From VRUE01 sp963753245 (GTDB lineage: Bacteria; Actinomycetota; Thermoleophilia; Solirubrobacterales; 70-9), in the NCBI GenBank assembly GCA_963753245.1, contig CAVWBK010000009.1, positions 62,001 to 126,000 of the forward strand: 64,000 nt of DNA. Direction: 5' to 3'. Below, piece after piece: positions 42,882-54,133 of the stretch (position 1 is its first letter; every line of letters starts with the position of its first letter). Under the pieces are notes generated by a model. That model was not told where the DNA came from and ran no database searches. It saw nothing but the letters and a program-made list of their open reading frames with translations. A program made the translations under genes and the position numbers.

Positions 42882-43627
42882 GGAGGGGTCGATCGGCGCC
42901 GACCGTGGAAGAGGTCGTCGCGGTCCTCGAGCGCGAGGCGATCGACTACGAGGTCGTGGTTGTCAATGACGACAGCGAGGACTCCACCGAAGCGGTGGTC
43001 GAAGCGATCGCCTCGACCAACCCCAGGGTGCGCTGCCACCGATCCCACTACGAACGTGGCTTCGGACTCGCGGTTCGCTCCGGACTCGAGGTCTTCGAGG
43101 GCGACGCTGTGGCGATCGTCATGGCCGATGCCTCCGATGATCCCGAGGACCTCGTTCGCTACCACGGTCTGCTCGAGGAGGGCTGGGACTGCGCCTTCGG
43201 GTCGCGCTTCGTCCCTGGCGCCAAGGTTCACGACTATCCGCGCCTGAAGCTGCTGATCAACCGTCTCGCCAATTGGTTCATCCGAATCCTCTTTCGTCAC
43301 CGCTACAACGACACCACCAACGCCTTCAAGGCCTACCGGCGCGAGGTGATCGAGACGATCTCACCGCTGCTCTCAAAGCACTTCAACCTGACCGTCGAGA
43401 TGCCGCTGAAGGCGATCGTCCGTGGCCACACCTACCAGGTGATCCCCACCTCCTGGACCAATCGCACCAGCGGTGTGCCGAAGCTGGCGATGAGGGAGAT
43501 GGGCAGTCGCTACCTCTTCATCGTCCTCTACGTCTGGCTGGAGAACGCGCTCAGCCGCGGCGACTACCAGATCCGCGAGCGGCGTCGCCGCGGCGAGCCG
43601 ACGGTGGAAAGAGGCTCCTCCCCCTAG
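42847..43627 (+). CDS. Family 2 glycosyltransferase (dolichyl-phosphate mannose synthase-like), one frame change
   Basis: ATG 42847 gives MKLSVVMPAQNEEGSIG, the standard GT2 opening. One base near 42900 shifts the frame, after which TVEEVVAVLEREAIDYEVVV and the rest run to 43627. The nucleotide-binding acidic motif is VVVNDDSEDST and the metal motif MADASDD. One possible short hydrophobic segment near the C-terminus (YLFIVLYVWL). About 260 residues joined. Confidence 0.82.
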
Positions 43628-44294
43628 ATCGCCTTGCGGCCGATCACGAGGAACTGCTTGCCGAGCAAACGCCAGGCGAGCGGTAGGTTCAGATAGGTCC
43701 GGGTCAAGTAGCGGTGAGGGGGGCAGGATGCCGCGGAAGGAGTAGGGGAGGTAGCGCGGGATGATCCGCTCGCGGCTCGAAGCCGGCAGCGTAGAGGTGC
43801 TCGCCGATCGCGACATCGGTGAGGGCCACGTAGTGGTCGGCGCAGTCCCAGTACTCATCGGCGCAGTGGCGGTAGTTGGGCCCCATGATCGCGATCCGCC
43901 CGCCGGTCTCCATCGCCCGGTTCATCTTCTCAAGGAAGGCAGCGATCGCCTCCTGATCGTAGAGGTGCTCAAGAAAATTCGAGACGAAGATGCCGTCGAA
44001 GTGCTGCTCGGGCAACTCGGCGTCCATGATCGGGGCAGTGATGACCTTCGTATCGGACTTGTGGGATGCCTGCTCGTAGCTGATGGCGTCGACCGCCCAG
44101 GTTTCTCTAGCCGGAACCGCTCCGATGAACTCGCCTCGCCCCGCAGCGGGGTCGAGGACCTTCTGAGGCTTACCCATCAACTCGTGCACGTGTGGGCTGA
44201 TCTCGCCCCAGACAGCGATCCTGCGCCGCTGGTCAATGTCGCGGAAGCGGTAGGCGTAGAGGCGCTCGTAATTCACGGCGCGCAGCCTATCCAT
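43624..44294 (-). CDS. SAM-dependent methyltransferase, two frame changes near the 3' end
   Basis: The first 180 residues are in frame from ATG 44294: KVLDPAAGRGEFIGAVP, FVSNFLEHLYDQEA and METGGRIAIMGPNYRH define a methyltransferase of the type common in surface-sugar loci. After FEP the sequence continues in another frame (ERIIPRYLPYSFRGILPP). A G6 run at 43718-43723 then marks a second shift to RYLTRTYLNLPLAWRLLGKQ. The gene ends at 43624, its stop overlapping that of the convergent glycosyltransferase. Confidence 0.75.
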
Positions 44295-44312
44295 CCGCCC
44301 GCTGCCAGCGGG

Positions 44313-46150
44313 CTATCCGGTCTGCGGCGCCGCCGTGCCCGACCACACGAGCCAGGCGATGGCGAGCGAGGCCAGCGCCAGAGGATCCCAAGGCGCAGGC
44401 GTCGGTGAGGCGGATATGCGCTGCCGAGCAGGGTCGAACCCGTGGGTACCGAAGGTGGCACCTACGGCGAGCGCCAGGACCTCGACTGCGCGCAGGGTGA
44501 GCACGATCCGCGCCGGAATCGAGCCGAAACCAGGGGAAGCCCGCGGTCGCCTGCTGTAGCGCGATGACGGCGATGACGGCCAGGACCCAGGCCTGCATTC
44601 CCTCCCGCAGCAGCCCCGAGCTGCTCCCTCCCCAGTAGACGCTGAAGGCCGACGAGCGGGAAGACGATGGTGGCGAAGATCGGCCAGGTCCAACGCCGCA
44701 GCGCTCGCCAGAGACTGAGCACCAGCATCGGGAGGAAGACGATCCCAAATGCAAAGGGGACCGAGACCCAGTACTGGAAGAAGAAGTGGACCACCCCCGG
44801 TGAGATGCCCCCGACCTGGTTGATCGAGACGTTGTGACCGTCGCTATTGGCAGGTAGAGCGGGACCAGGGTATTCGCGAGGTGTGTGCCCGGAACCTGAG
44901 CCACTCGATCAGGGAGGGGTGGTAGTCGGGGTAGGCCTGGGTCAGGTATTCGAAGAACTGATCCTGGAGCAGATGCGGTCCGTTGACCTCGCGCCAGAGG
45001 AGGACAGCGACGGCCGTCCCGGCGAGGAGCAGGATGGCCGGGAGGATTCGCGGTCGCTTCCACTCGGCACCGCGGATCGGCCAGAGCGAGATCGGGCCGA
45101 GCCCGAAGAGGCCGCCGAGGGCGCTCGGGATGGGCGAGGAACCCGATTCCAACCATGAGCCCGCTGCGAAAGTACTTACGTTCGATCAGAAGGACGGCGG
45201 CGAGCAGTACGAAGGTTGCCGCTAGCAGTTTCGGCCAGGTGAACCAGAGGTCGGCGAAGAAGAACGGGGTGCTGATGCCCAGTAGTAGGGCGAACCGGGC
45301 TGCGCGGATTCCGCCGAGCCGCTTGACCAGCTCCCAGAGCGCCAGGAAGACGGTGCAGCTGAAGGTGATCATTGCGATCCGGAACGCCATGAAGCCCTGG
45401 GCATCAAACGGGCGCCAGGGCATCTTCTGGCAATGTCAGTGGTGGGTGGCCGCCGGTGAGCAACACGACCGGCGCGGTTGCTCATGCCCGGGCCAGCGGG
45501 CCGCGGCTGGAGAAGTTATAGGGCGACGAAGAGGGCGTTGGCGGAGCCGCCATAGGGATGGGCTCCATTGGCGATCAGCTGGACTACGTGGTAGGAGATG
45601 CGGCTGTCGGGACGACCCTCTGGGTTCAGTGTCCGGGAGATCGTACCCGCCGAAGAATTCGCCTGCCGGGCCCCACCGACCAGAGCGATTTGGCGACGAT
45701 GAGGGTCAGCGCCGAGCGCCGTGATCAGGAGCGCCCGCTGCTCCTCGGGGTCGAAGATGTCCTCACCGCCGCTCGCGAGAAGCGCTCCGAGAATCAATCC
45801 GAGCAGCGGCCCGCAGCAGGCGAAACAGAGGCTCCGCGGTTCGATGACGCCGGCGAGCGCCCAAGCGAGGCCGCCGATCGAGGCGAGGACCCCCAATCCC
45901 GGCACCGCCAGGAAGCCGAGCCCGATCGGTCGTCCCCGCGCGGCCCGCCAGATCACCCCGGGGCCGAACAGCAAGGCTACGGCGAGCGACGCGGTGCAGG
46001 TGACTCGGACAAGGTCAAGCAGTTCGGCGCCGGTGTTGGTCTGTGGGCCGGTGGACGGTGGATCGGCTGACGCCGAGGATGCAGGCCAGCCCCGGAGAGC
46101 ACCCAGAGGGCGAGCATCGCGATGCTCTCTCTGCTCGCATCCAGCGCCAT
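44313..46150 (-). pseudogene. Polytopic membrane protein (GT-C-like), at least five frame changes
   Basis: Starting at ATG 46150 (MALDASRESIAMLALW), membrane-protein sequence can be followed to the stop at 44313 only by moving between all three minus frames. Landmarks in order are AELLDLVRVTC, VALLFGPGVIW, YHVVQLIANGAHPYGG, PFFFADLWFTWPKLLAA, NGPHLLQDQFFEYLTQAYPD, VHFFFQYWVSVPFAFGI, SVYWGGSSSGLLREGMQA and VLTLRAVEVLALAVG. Joined it is about 610 residues with ten or more helices. A role in glycan assembly is inferred from the location. The gene follows the next one upstream by 4 bp. Confidence 0.65.
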
Positions 46151-46154
46151 TCGG

Positions 46155-47525
46155 TCAGCTCGATGCGACTTCATCGCAAGAGAGTGCAAGCGAGAAAGGT
46201 GGTGGCGAGATCGGCACCGAGACGCTCGACACGCCCGTGGTCCGGCATTTGGCCCGCGCCGCGTCGAGGGAGTCGGTCCAGGACGGCGTGCCGCGGCTGG
46301 CGCTTTCGCGGACGTCGAAGGAGATCGGCAAGGCCAGCGAGCAGCACGGCCACCGAGCGACAGTCAGCCAGCCGGCCGAGCGACGGCTGGCGCCGCGCCA
46401 TCCCATCGACGATCACGAGCCCGACACTGACCAGCAGCAGGGCCGGCACGATTGTGTAGCGGCCGCCCGCGCCGAAGTGGGTGTCGCCGGCCAGGTCATC
46501 GCCGCGCCGACTGCCCGCTGGTAGACGGAGACGACGAACATCACGATCGAGATCGGCACCGCGAGCGCGCTAGCCACCGCGCATCAGAATCGGCTCGCCG
46601 CAGACCTAGAATACAGACCTGCGGCAGCCAGAACGAGTAGGGCGATGAGCAGCGGCCAGCCCAGGACCTCCCAGGCTTTGCCGCCAAGCCGTTCTCCCAG
46701 TGCGGCTCCGTCCAGTACCCGCTGCAGGTAGGCCGTCGGGATGTCATGGCTCCACAGTGGTGTCACCTGCCTTTCACTCTGCAAAGCAGGGCGGCCGGAT
46801 CTGGATCGCCGAGCCCAGTGCCCAGGAGCCGAACAGGATCCCGTCGCGACGGTCGCGGATAGCGAAACCCCGAAGCGCGGCGAGTGGGGCGAAGAACCAG
46901 ATCCCGCGTGTGCTCAGCGAAGTGATCAGGATAAAGAGGCCGCCGAGCACGGCTCCGCGCGTTGTCAGCGGCCGCCAGATAAGCAGCCAGAAGACGGGGA
47001 GGAGCATGAACCACGGCGACATATGTGCCGGAGGCGACCGACTCCAGCGCGGCGGTAGGCGTCAGCACGGCTAGCGCCGCCAGCGTCCCGCGCAGCCAGG
47101 GTTGCGGATGTGGGCGGCGCTGGCGACCCAGACGACGTATCCGCTGAACGCGACGAGGAAGGCGTCGAGAGAATCGAGACTGCGGCGGCGGCGTCGCGCA
47201 GAGGCAGGAGACTGGCGAATAGGCCGATCAGCCGTGGCACGAACACCAGGTAGCCGCCATAGGTCCTCCAAAGATCGCTCCAGAAACCGTGCTCGAGCGC
47301 ACCCTGGAGAAAGATCGGGCCGTCCTCGGCCCAGAGCGAGTTGAGGGCGGTCCCGGGACCGATCCGATACAGCTGAAGCAGCGTCGCCAGAATCAGGAGG
47401 CAGGCGAGGAGGACCGCGAACTGTCGCCCACTGACACGCGAGGGCGCCTCCGGGACCGCTTTGAAGACATATCGATTCAGATGTCGACGCAGCTTTAAGA
47501 TCGCGTCCCTGCGCCGCTCCGGCAT
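46155..47525 (-). pseudogene. Polytopic membrane protein (GT-C-like), several frame changes
   Basis: ATG 47525 opens MPERRRDAILKLRRHLN, with a helix at FAVLLACLLILATLLQLY. The first extracytoplasmic loop is LNSLWAEDGPIFLQGALEHG; the W-A-E-D-G core is common to a group of actinobacterial GT-C-like proteins. Later pieces are in different frames: AFLVAFSGYVVWVAS, WFMLLPVFWLLIWRPLTTRG, SHDIPTAYLQRVLDGAALGE, VPALLLVSVGLVIVDGMA and the end CDEVASS at 46155. Joined length about 455 residues. It sits just upstream of the previous entry, presumably in one operon. Confidence 0.62.
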
Positions 47526-47958
47526 CGCGGGCACGATACTTGGCAGAGTGTCGGCGATGAAGGGCGAACTCGGCGATGAAGGGCGAACGGTGGATAAAGG
47601 CCTGGGGGCGAGAGCTTTGGTTCGCACCCACCATCGACACGCAGGGAAACCGCTGGAGGTCAACGCCTGGCACGGCTGAGCCGGTGGCCGAGCGCCGAAT
47701 CTTTGGTCGAAAGCAAGTTCGAGCGCGGTGGGATCCGACGCCGCGAGCCGGCGATCGGGCATACCGTGCGGGGTGCTCCTGGATTCTCAGACCCTCGAGG
47801 TCTCAATCGCCAGAGGACGGTGACGCGGTGTGCCTTGCCGATCATTATGGGGAGGGGATCGGCCGAGCCGCACCCCTGAGCGGTCGCGGCTGGGCCGACA
47901 TCTTCAGCGGCTCTGCCCGCTGCTAGCATCGCCTTCTCCCTTGCGGCAGCGGGCCAAT
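47526..47958. other. 433-bp intergenic region between divergent genes
   Basis: No convincing coding sequence on either strand. It should hold the promoters of the membrane-protein operon (minus) and the deacetylase gene (plus). A 19-bp tandem duplication lies next to the minus-strand start. A small hairpin (AGACC-CTCGA-GGTCT, 47789-47803) is the only other structure noticed. Confidence 0.5.
47551..47588. repeat. 19-bp perfect tandem duplication
   Basis: TCGGCGATGAAGGGCGAAC occurs at 47551-47569 and again immediately at 47570-47588. It lies 26 bp upstream of the minus-strand membrane-protein start, in the likely promoter or leader. Confidence 0.85.
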
Positions 47959-48780
47959 ATGGCGCTCTCGATCACCTTCGACCTTGAGGACAACCGGCGC
48001 GACGCCGCTCAGGAGCCGCGTTTCGTGGCGATGACCGAGCACTTCCTGGAGTTCTTGGACCGGCACGAGATCCAGGCGACGTTCTTCGTCGTCGGCGAGC
48101 TGGCCCGATCCCATCCACTCCTCGTCGAGAGGGTTGCCAAATGCGGACATGAGATCGGGCTGCACGGTTTGCGGCATGTGCCGCTTGGCGAGATCGGCCC
48201 CCGGCGACTGCGGGAGGAGCTGCAGGAGGGCCGTGCGCTACTGGAGGATGTTGGCCAAGTTCCGGTTCTCGGCTTTCGCGCGCCGCTGTTTTCGCTGACC
48301 CCGAACACGGCCTGGGCTCTGGAGGATATCGCCGCCTCGGGTTTCACCTACTCCTCCAGCGTGCTGCCCGCCGTAAACCCGCTGCACGGCTGGCCAGGCG
48401 CCCCTCGAACGGCCTTCCGCTGGTCAAATGGGCTGATCGAGTTGCCCTGTCCGGTGGCGGGTGCCGGCCGCGCGATGGTTCCCTATCTCGGTGGCATCTA
48501 CCTGCGCTATTTCCCCCTTTCGATCAGCACGCGCTTACTCGCCCGCCTGGGCTCAGATGCGCTCGCCTGGAGCTACGTGCACCCATATGACATCGATCCG
48601 GACGAGCCCTTTTTTGTGCTGCCCTGGGCGGGCTGGCTGACGAGCCGCATTCTGCACACCCGCCGCGCCGCGACCCTGCCGCGGATCGAGCGGATTCTGG
48701 CCGCCGTGGGCGGCGCCGCCCCCTCGCTCGCCGAACGGCTCGAGAGCCTGCAAGATTCGGCACTAACCGCAGTGGTCTAA
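47959..48780 (+). CDS. Polysaccharide deacetylase (NodB-like)
   Basis: ATG 47959 gives MALSITFDLEDN; the frame is open further upstream but without homology. 273 residues: the first metal Asp in DLEDN, FFVVGELARSHP, the second motif GHEIGLHGLRHVPLG with H-x3-H, and FRAPLFSLTP. It belongs to the XrtA/PEP-CTERM-associated type of deacetylase found in exopolysaccharide loci and would remove N-acetyl groups from the growing glycan. No signal peptide is evident. Confidence 0.88.
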   Translation: MALSITFDLEDNRRDAAQEPRFVAMTEHFLEFLDRHEIQATFFVVGELARSHPLLVERVAKCGHEIGLHGLRHVPLGEIGPRRLREELQEGRALLEDVGQVPVLGFRAPLFSLTPNTAWALEDIAASGFTYSSSVLPAVNPLHGWPGAPRTAFRWSNGLIELPCPVAGAGRAMVPYLGGIYLRYFPLSISTRLLARLGSDALAWSYVHPYDIDPDEPFFVLPWAGWLTSRILHTRRAATLPRIERILAAVGGAAPSLAERLESLQDSALTAVV

Positions 48781-48788
48781 GGCGCGGA

Positions 48789-49937
48789 ATGAGTGTGCAG
48801 GTGCCGATCGTGATGGCGGGCGCTGCGGCGCTGATGCTGTCGACCATGGTCTTGGTCCGCAGGCGGCTGATGTCGATCCACTACGGGTTGGGGTGGCTTG
48901 CCGTTTCCCTGATCGGATTTGTTGGCGCCCCCCTCTTGAGCCTCTTCGCATCGCGCGTCGAGAGCCTCGGATTTACCCCGACCGGCTTTTCGCTGGGCAT
49001 ATTCATTGCCTTCCTCGGCTTGGTCTGCCTGCAGCTCTCGATCTCGCTCTCGGGGCTTCACGGCGCCGTTCAGGATCTCGCCGAGCATGCCGCCCTGGTT
49101 GAGGCACGGGTGCGGGCGCTTGAGGCTGAGCGCGAGGGAAGCCAACCCGCGCGGGCGAGAGACGGAGTCAATGCTGTGAGCGAGCTTGCCCCAGCAGAGG
49201 TGAAGCGGGTTCTGGTCATCGTTCCCGCGCTCAATGAGGAGCGCAGCATTGGGAGCGTCGTGACCGCGACCCGATCCCAGGGCCTCGAGGTTTGTGTCGT
49301 GGACGATGGCTCAACCGATGCGACCGCCGCCGAGGGCCGTCGGGCCGGTGCCACCGTCTTGCGTGTGCCGCTCAACCTTGGCGTCGGCGGGGCGCTGCGC
49401 TGCGGTTTTCGCTGGGCGCTTGCTAGCGGTTACGACGTGGCCGTGCAACTCGACGCCGACGGACAGCACGATCCGCAGGAGGTCGCTGGGCTGCTCCGTG
49501 CGATGGGCGAGGAGAACGCAGATATGGTGATCGGCTCGCGCTTTGCGGCGGGTGCCGGAGCCTACGAGGTGCACCCCGCACGCCGATTTGCGATGAGCCT
49601 GCTCGCCCGCCGAGCGGAGCGTGCCACCGGCACCAGGGTGATCGACTCGACCTCGGGATTCCGCGCAATTCGTCGCCCGCTGCTCGATCGATTCGCCGCG
49701 AACTACCCGGTCGAGTATCTCGGAGACACGGTCGAGGCGCTGATCGAGGCGGGTCGTGCTGGTGCGAAGATCGTCGAGCATCCAATCAGCGCCTCGCCGC
49801 GCGAACACGGAAGTGGTAGTGCCGGGGTGCTCGCCAGCATCTGGTACGTCGCTCGGGTACTGGTCGCGGTCGAGTTGATGCACAATCGACGCAGTCGTCC
49901 TTCCAGCAGTTTGCCCAGCCCACATGGCGTCAACTAG
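48789..49937 (+). CDS. DUF2304-like membrane domain fused to family 2 glycosyltransferase
   Basis: 382 residues, 8 bp after the deacetylase. Residues 1-115 are three hydrophobic helices with RRRLMSIHYGLGWLAVSLIG and a following coiled segment, matching the DUF2304 proteins normally encoded as a separate small gene beside a GT2. Residues 140-360 are a GT2: VIVPALNEERSIGSVV, VVDDGSTDATAA, QLDADGQHDPQEV and STSGFRAIRRPLLDRFAANY. It probably makes a polyprenol-linked sugar at the membrane. Confidence 0.88.
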   Translation: MSVQVPIVMAGAAALMLSTMVLVRRRLMSIHYGLGWLAVSLIGFVGAPLLSLFASRVESLGFTPTGFSLGIFIAFLGLVCLQLSISLSGLHGAVQDLAEHAALVEARVRALEAEREGSQPARARDGVNAVSELAPAEVKRVLVIVPALNEERSIGSVVTATRSQGLEVCVVDDGSTDATAAEGRRAGATVLRVPLNLGVGGALRCGFRWALASGYDVAVQLDADGQHDPQEVAGLLRAMGEENADMVIGSRFAAGAGAYEVHPARRFAMSLLARRAERATGTRVIDSTSGFRAIRRPLLDRFAANYPVEYLGDTVEALIEAGRAGAKIVEHPISASPREHGSGSAGVLASIWYVARVLVAVELMHNRRSRPSSSLPSPHGVN

Positions 49938-49973
49938 AGCGAACCCCTGACCATCGAGACCACCGCCGATCTG

Positions 49974-50859
49974 TTGGAGCGCGTCTTCCCAGATGCGCCG
50001 CGCATCGCCGGACCGGACTACTTGCGCTGGCTATATGAGGACTCGCCGTTCGGGCCCGTGATCGAGGCAAACCTCGATGATGAGGAGGGGCGCGCGGGAC
50101 ACTATGCGCTCGTGCCGCTCGCGCTGACGATCGACGGCGCTCCGTGCGCAGGGGCGCTCTCGCTCAATACGGCGGTCGACGAGCGCGCGCGAGGGGGCGG
50201 GATCTTCGTCAATCTCGCGACGGAGGCGATCGAGGCGGCCCGAGGGCGGGGAGCGCAGATGATCGTTGGAGTCGCCAACGCCAATTCCACCCCTGGCTTC
50301 CTGCGTCGGCTCTCTTTCGAGCTTCTCGGGCCGTTGCCCGCGACGGTGCTGCTGCCGCTTCCCGGGCGGGGACAGGGGGTGCGCAGCATGTGGGCCGGGG
50401 AGGCGGCCTTCGCCGCTGACGGGGTGGTCGGGTGCCGGACTGGATGCGCTACTGGCCCCCCCCGCGCACGGCGTCGCGCGTGCATGGACGCCGGAGACGC
50501 TGCGCTGGCGATTGGCCCCGCCCGGCTCTCGCTACGCCCTGCATCGCTCCGAGCACATGCTGATCGTGACGAGCGCCGACCACAGCAAAGGAGTCCCCGT
50601 CGCGGTTCTGCTCAAGGCTTTCGCCTCAGCCCCGCCGAGCGCCGCCGAGCGCCGCGCGGCCGTGCGCGCGGCCTGCCGCTTCCACCGCGCTCCGCTCGCG
50701 ATCCACGTCGGGCTCAACGACATGGTTTCCTTCAGTGGGCCCCGATTGCCCGAGAGGCTGCGATCCTCGCCGCTCAACCTGATCGTGCGCCGCCTCGAGG
50801 AGCCGCCTCGGAGGAGCAGCTTCGTTCGCTTCGAGTTCCTCGATTTCGACGCCTACTGA
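49974..50859 (+). pseudogene. GNAT-fold acyltransferase-like protein, frame broken at a C8 run
   Basis: TTG 49974 (or CTG 49947) opens the frame; no ATG is available. The N-terminal part reads YLRWLYEDSPFGP, then GHYALVPLALTIDG and GGGIFVNLATEAIEAARGRG, typical of GNAT proteins in capsule loci. The sequence VPDWMRYWPPP is in a second frame at 50430-50465 around a C8 tract (50456-50463). WTPETLRWRLAPPGSRYALH to the end FLDFDAY is in a third. Joined length about 300 residues. It may acetylate a sugar amine. Confidence 0.6.
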
Positions 50860-50862
50860 GCC

Positions 50863-53157
50863 TTGACCGCATCCCTTCTCAGCGCCGCGGTTACGTGTCT
50901 GGTCTCGCTCGCTCTCGGGCAGGCCGCCCTCCGCCTCGTCGGTGCGCGGGAGTGGAGCTGGCTGGCGCCGCCGGTTGGCATCTCCGTGGCGATGCTGATC
51001 TCGGCCTCGGCGCTGCACGTGCCCGGCGGATGCGCCACGGTGGCGGTCCTGCTGGCGGCGCTGACGTTAGCGGCGATCATCTGGTGCGGACGGGACGCGG
51101 CGCACCGGCCGCCGATCTCCGGGCTGCTCGCGGCCACGCCCGTGGCGCTGTTGGTGCTGGTTCCGTTTCTGGCCGTCGGCTACAGCGGGGTTCTCGGCAC
51201 CTCGTTCGACAACGATATGGCGCAGCACATGCTGATCGTCGAGCACTACCTCTCGCCCTCAACGGTCGCAAACCTCGCCCCCCCGGGGTACCCGAACGCC
51301 CCCCACGGGATGGTGGCGCTGATCGCAAAGGGCCTCGACATGCGGGTCGACCACGCCTTCACCGGCTGGACGATGGCACTGCCTCTCCTGAGCGCCTGGA
51401 CGGCGCTGGCGCTTGCGCCGCGCGCTTCATGGCCCGACGGGTGCTGCTGGCCACCGTCGTCGGGATGCCGTTCCTGGTTGCCGCCTATTACGGGGAGGGT
51501 GCCTTCAAGGAGGTGCTGCAGGCCTGCCTGGTGCTGGCGAGCGCTCTGCTGTTCGCCGGTTACGGGCCGAGGCTGGGGCGCGGTCGTTGGGTCCCGTTGG
51601 CGCTGATTCTGGGCGGCATGGTGTCGGTCTACTCGGTCCCGGGACTGCCCTGGGCTTTCGTGTTCGGCGCGACTCTGGCTGACCGTCAAGGTGGCGCTCC
51701 GAGTCCGCCGCAGTGGAACGGCCGGGCTGGTGGCCTCGTCCGCCGAGGAAATTCCGTCCCTGGGCGTCGGCCTGGCCGTATTCGTCGTCTCCCTGATCCC
51801 GCAGGCATCGCTGATCTGGACCTTCGCGTCCGAAAACTCCGGCGGTACCGGGATCGTGCCCGCCGGTGCGCTCGGCAACCTGGCCGGGCCGCTCCCGGTC
51901 TGGGAGTCGTTGGGGGTCTGGAACAACCCGGACTTTCGACTCCCGGCGTCGCCGGCCTTCACGGGTGGGATGTGGACGGCCTTTGCCCTCGGCCTGGTTC
52001 TCTTCGGGGCCGTCTGGGCGGTGCGTCGCGGACGCTGGATGCTGCCCCTCGCCGCGGCCGGGTCGCTGCTGATCTGGGCGGTCACCCACCATACGCAGTC
52101 CCCCTATGTCGCCGCAAAGGCACTGGTGATCGCCTCGCCGTTGCTTTTGGCCCTCGCCGTGCTCCCGCTCGTGGAGCAGGCCCCCGACCGGCTGCCGCGG
52201 CCGATCTCGTCCCTGTTTCGAAGAATGCCCGGGCAGTCGCTCTCCTGGGGGCTGGCCGCGATCCTCGCCCTCGTGCTCTTCCTTCGGGTCGGCCTCTCCG
52301 ATGTCGAAGCACTGCGGGCGAGCCTGGTCGGGCCGACCGCCCACATCGACGAACTGCGCGAACTTCGTCCTCTGCTGCATGGGCAGCCGACGCTGTTCCT
52401 CGGCAATGACGACTTCATCGACTGGGAGCTGGCGGGTGTGCCCGTCCGCGCTCCCGTGAACGCCATCCCGGAATTGCCGATTCGCCCTCAGAAGGAATGG
52501 TCTTACGGAAAGACCCATGACTTCGACTCGGTCTCAGCCAAGACCATGAACTCCTTCGACTGGATCATCACCACCCGCGATGCTGCCGGCAGCTCACCGC
52601 CGGCCGGCGTTCGCCTGGTGCGAACGACCTCCGAACTTCGACCTCTGGCACCGGGATAAGCCGGTCCGTCAGCGGTCAATCCTGGCGGAGGGCGAAATGC
52701 CCGGAGCCGTCCTCGATTGCCGAACGCCCGCCGGGCGCGCCGTGCTGCGGGGCGGGGGGGTCGCCGCGGTGCGGGCATTCCAGTGGTGGTGCCGGGAGCC
52801 GTTATCGGTCCCAGCGCCACGGTGCCGGTGCGACTCGCGCTCGCTCCGGGCCAGTGGCAGCTCGAGGCCGACTATGCCAGCCGGTTTCCGATCCAGGTCA
52901 CGGCACCCGGATTGAACGCCACCTTGCCGCCGAACCTGGATCGCCCTGGCCCGCGCTGGCCGATCGGGCGGCTCACGGTGCATGGAAGAGCGCCCAGCCT
53001 GGTCACCTTCAGGGTCGGAGATTCGCTCCTGGCTCCGATCACGGACGTCACCGAACTGGACAAAGTGGTCGCGACGAGAGATGTGCCAGTTCGCATCGTT
53101 TCGGTTCTTCGGGCCTGCGGCAGGTACGTCGACTGGTATCGCGGCGCTCGCCGGTAG
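50863..53157 (+). pseudogene. Large polytopic membrane protein with C-terminal beta domain, at least four frame changes
   Basis: TTG 50863 starts a run of hydrophobic helices. FDNDMAQHMLIVEHYL lies in an outer loop, as in oligosaccharide-handling GT-C relatives. The frame changes near 51430, 51690, 52640 and at a G7 tract (52754-52760). It continues through VLLATVVGMPFLVAAYYGE, WESLGVWNNPDFRLPASP, LFLGNDDFIDWELAGVPV and FDLWHRDKPVRQRSIL to a beta-sandwich-like tail (VRLALAPGQWQLEADY). Joined length about 765 residues. Surface glycan assembly is inferred from position. Confidence 0.62.
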
Positions 53158-53169
53158 GGCGATGGCCGG

Positions 53170-54091
53170 CTAGTCCCCGAGACGGCGTCCCAGCGCGAGG
53201 GCGATGTCGCTGTTGCGGGAACGGTTCAGGACCGGCGCCGCGGCCCAGAGCGCAGCAAAGCTCGCGACTGAGGCCGGGCTCGTGCGGCGGAAGGTGTGCA
53301 CGCGCTCCCACAGACCCGGTCGCCGGATCGCGGTCAGCGCATCGACCTCCTCGACCCGGAAGCCGCTGTCCGCGATCAGGCGAGCGAGGCTCGTGCGCGT
53401 GAAGTAGTGGCAGTGAGGGCTCGGCAGGCCGTGCTGCCAGAAGCGCTCGAACGGGCCGCGCATCCCCAGTCGTGCAAGCCCGGCGGCGACGCGGTAGCCG
53501 AGCCCGTCGGCACTAGTCGGGATGTTGATGCTGAGGACCCCGCCCGGCCGCAGCACGCGCGCACATGCCTCGAGTGTCCCGCGCACATCCGGGATGTGCT
53601 CGAGCATGTCGTTGAAGGTCACCACATCGAATGCCCCCGACTCCGGAACGACATCGGGGAAATATCCGGTCCGCACGTCGAGCTCCCTGCTGGGCGGATT
53701 GCGCGGCGATATCCTCTTCGGGCTCCACACCCGTTGCGTGGACGCCACGTGCGATCGCTTCCTCCAGAAACCATCCGTGCGCCGAGCCGATGTCGAGCAG
53801 GCGCGCGCCTGCGAGCGGCGCCAGCGCATCGATCCGATCGGGTATCTGGCGGAAGTTTTCGCGGCGCAGCCGCTCGAGGCCGACAGCCCGCGCTGAGTCA
53901 TCGATCTCGGTTGCCGTGGAGGCGTGCGTGGTCTGCTCGTTTATCGCCGGCTCGAGGCTCGAGGCCCATGTTCCGCACTCAGGACAGCGAGCCGCCCAGT
54001 CGACGATCGCGACCCGGACGGGCGTGCCGCATACGACGCAGGGACGCCCGGCAAGGGGCAGCTGCGAAGAAGCCGGTCGATTCCCCTCCAC
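53170..54091 (-). pseudogene. Methyltransferase with N-terminal zinc ribbon, one frameshift
   Basis: ATG 54091 opens MEGNRPASSQLPL followed by CVVCGTPVRVAIV and CPECGTW, a four-cysteine ribbon as in sugar C-methyltransferases. RLLDIGSAHGWFLEEAI is the SAM loop. Near 53695 the frame changes; LDVRTGYFPDVVPESGAFD, NDMLEHIPDV and LRPGGVLSINIPTSADG follow to 53170. Joined length about 306 residues. Likely modifies a glycan sugar. Confidence 0.75.
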
Positions 54092-54133
54092 CAGGCCAAG
54101 CTTATCGGCGCATTTTCGTCGGATACGGCTCGC

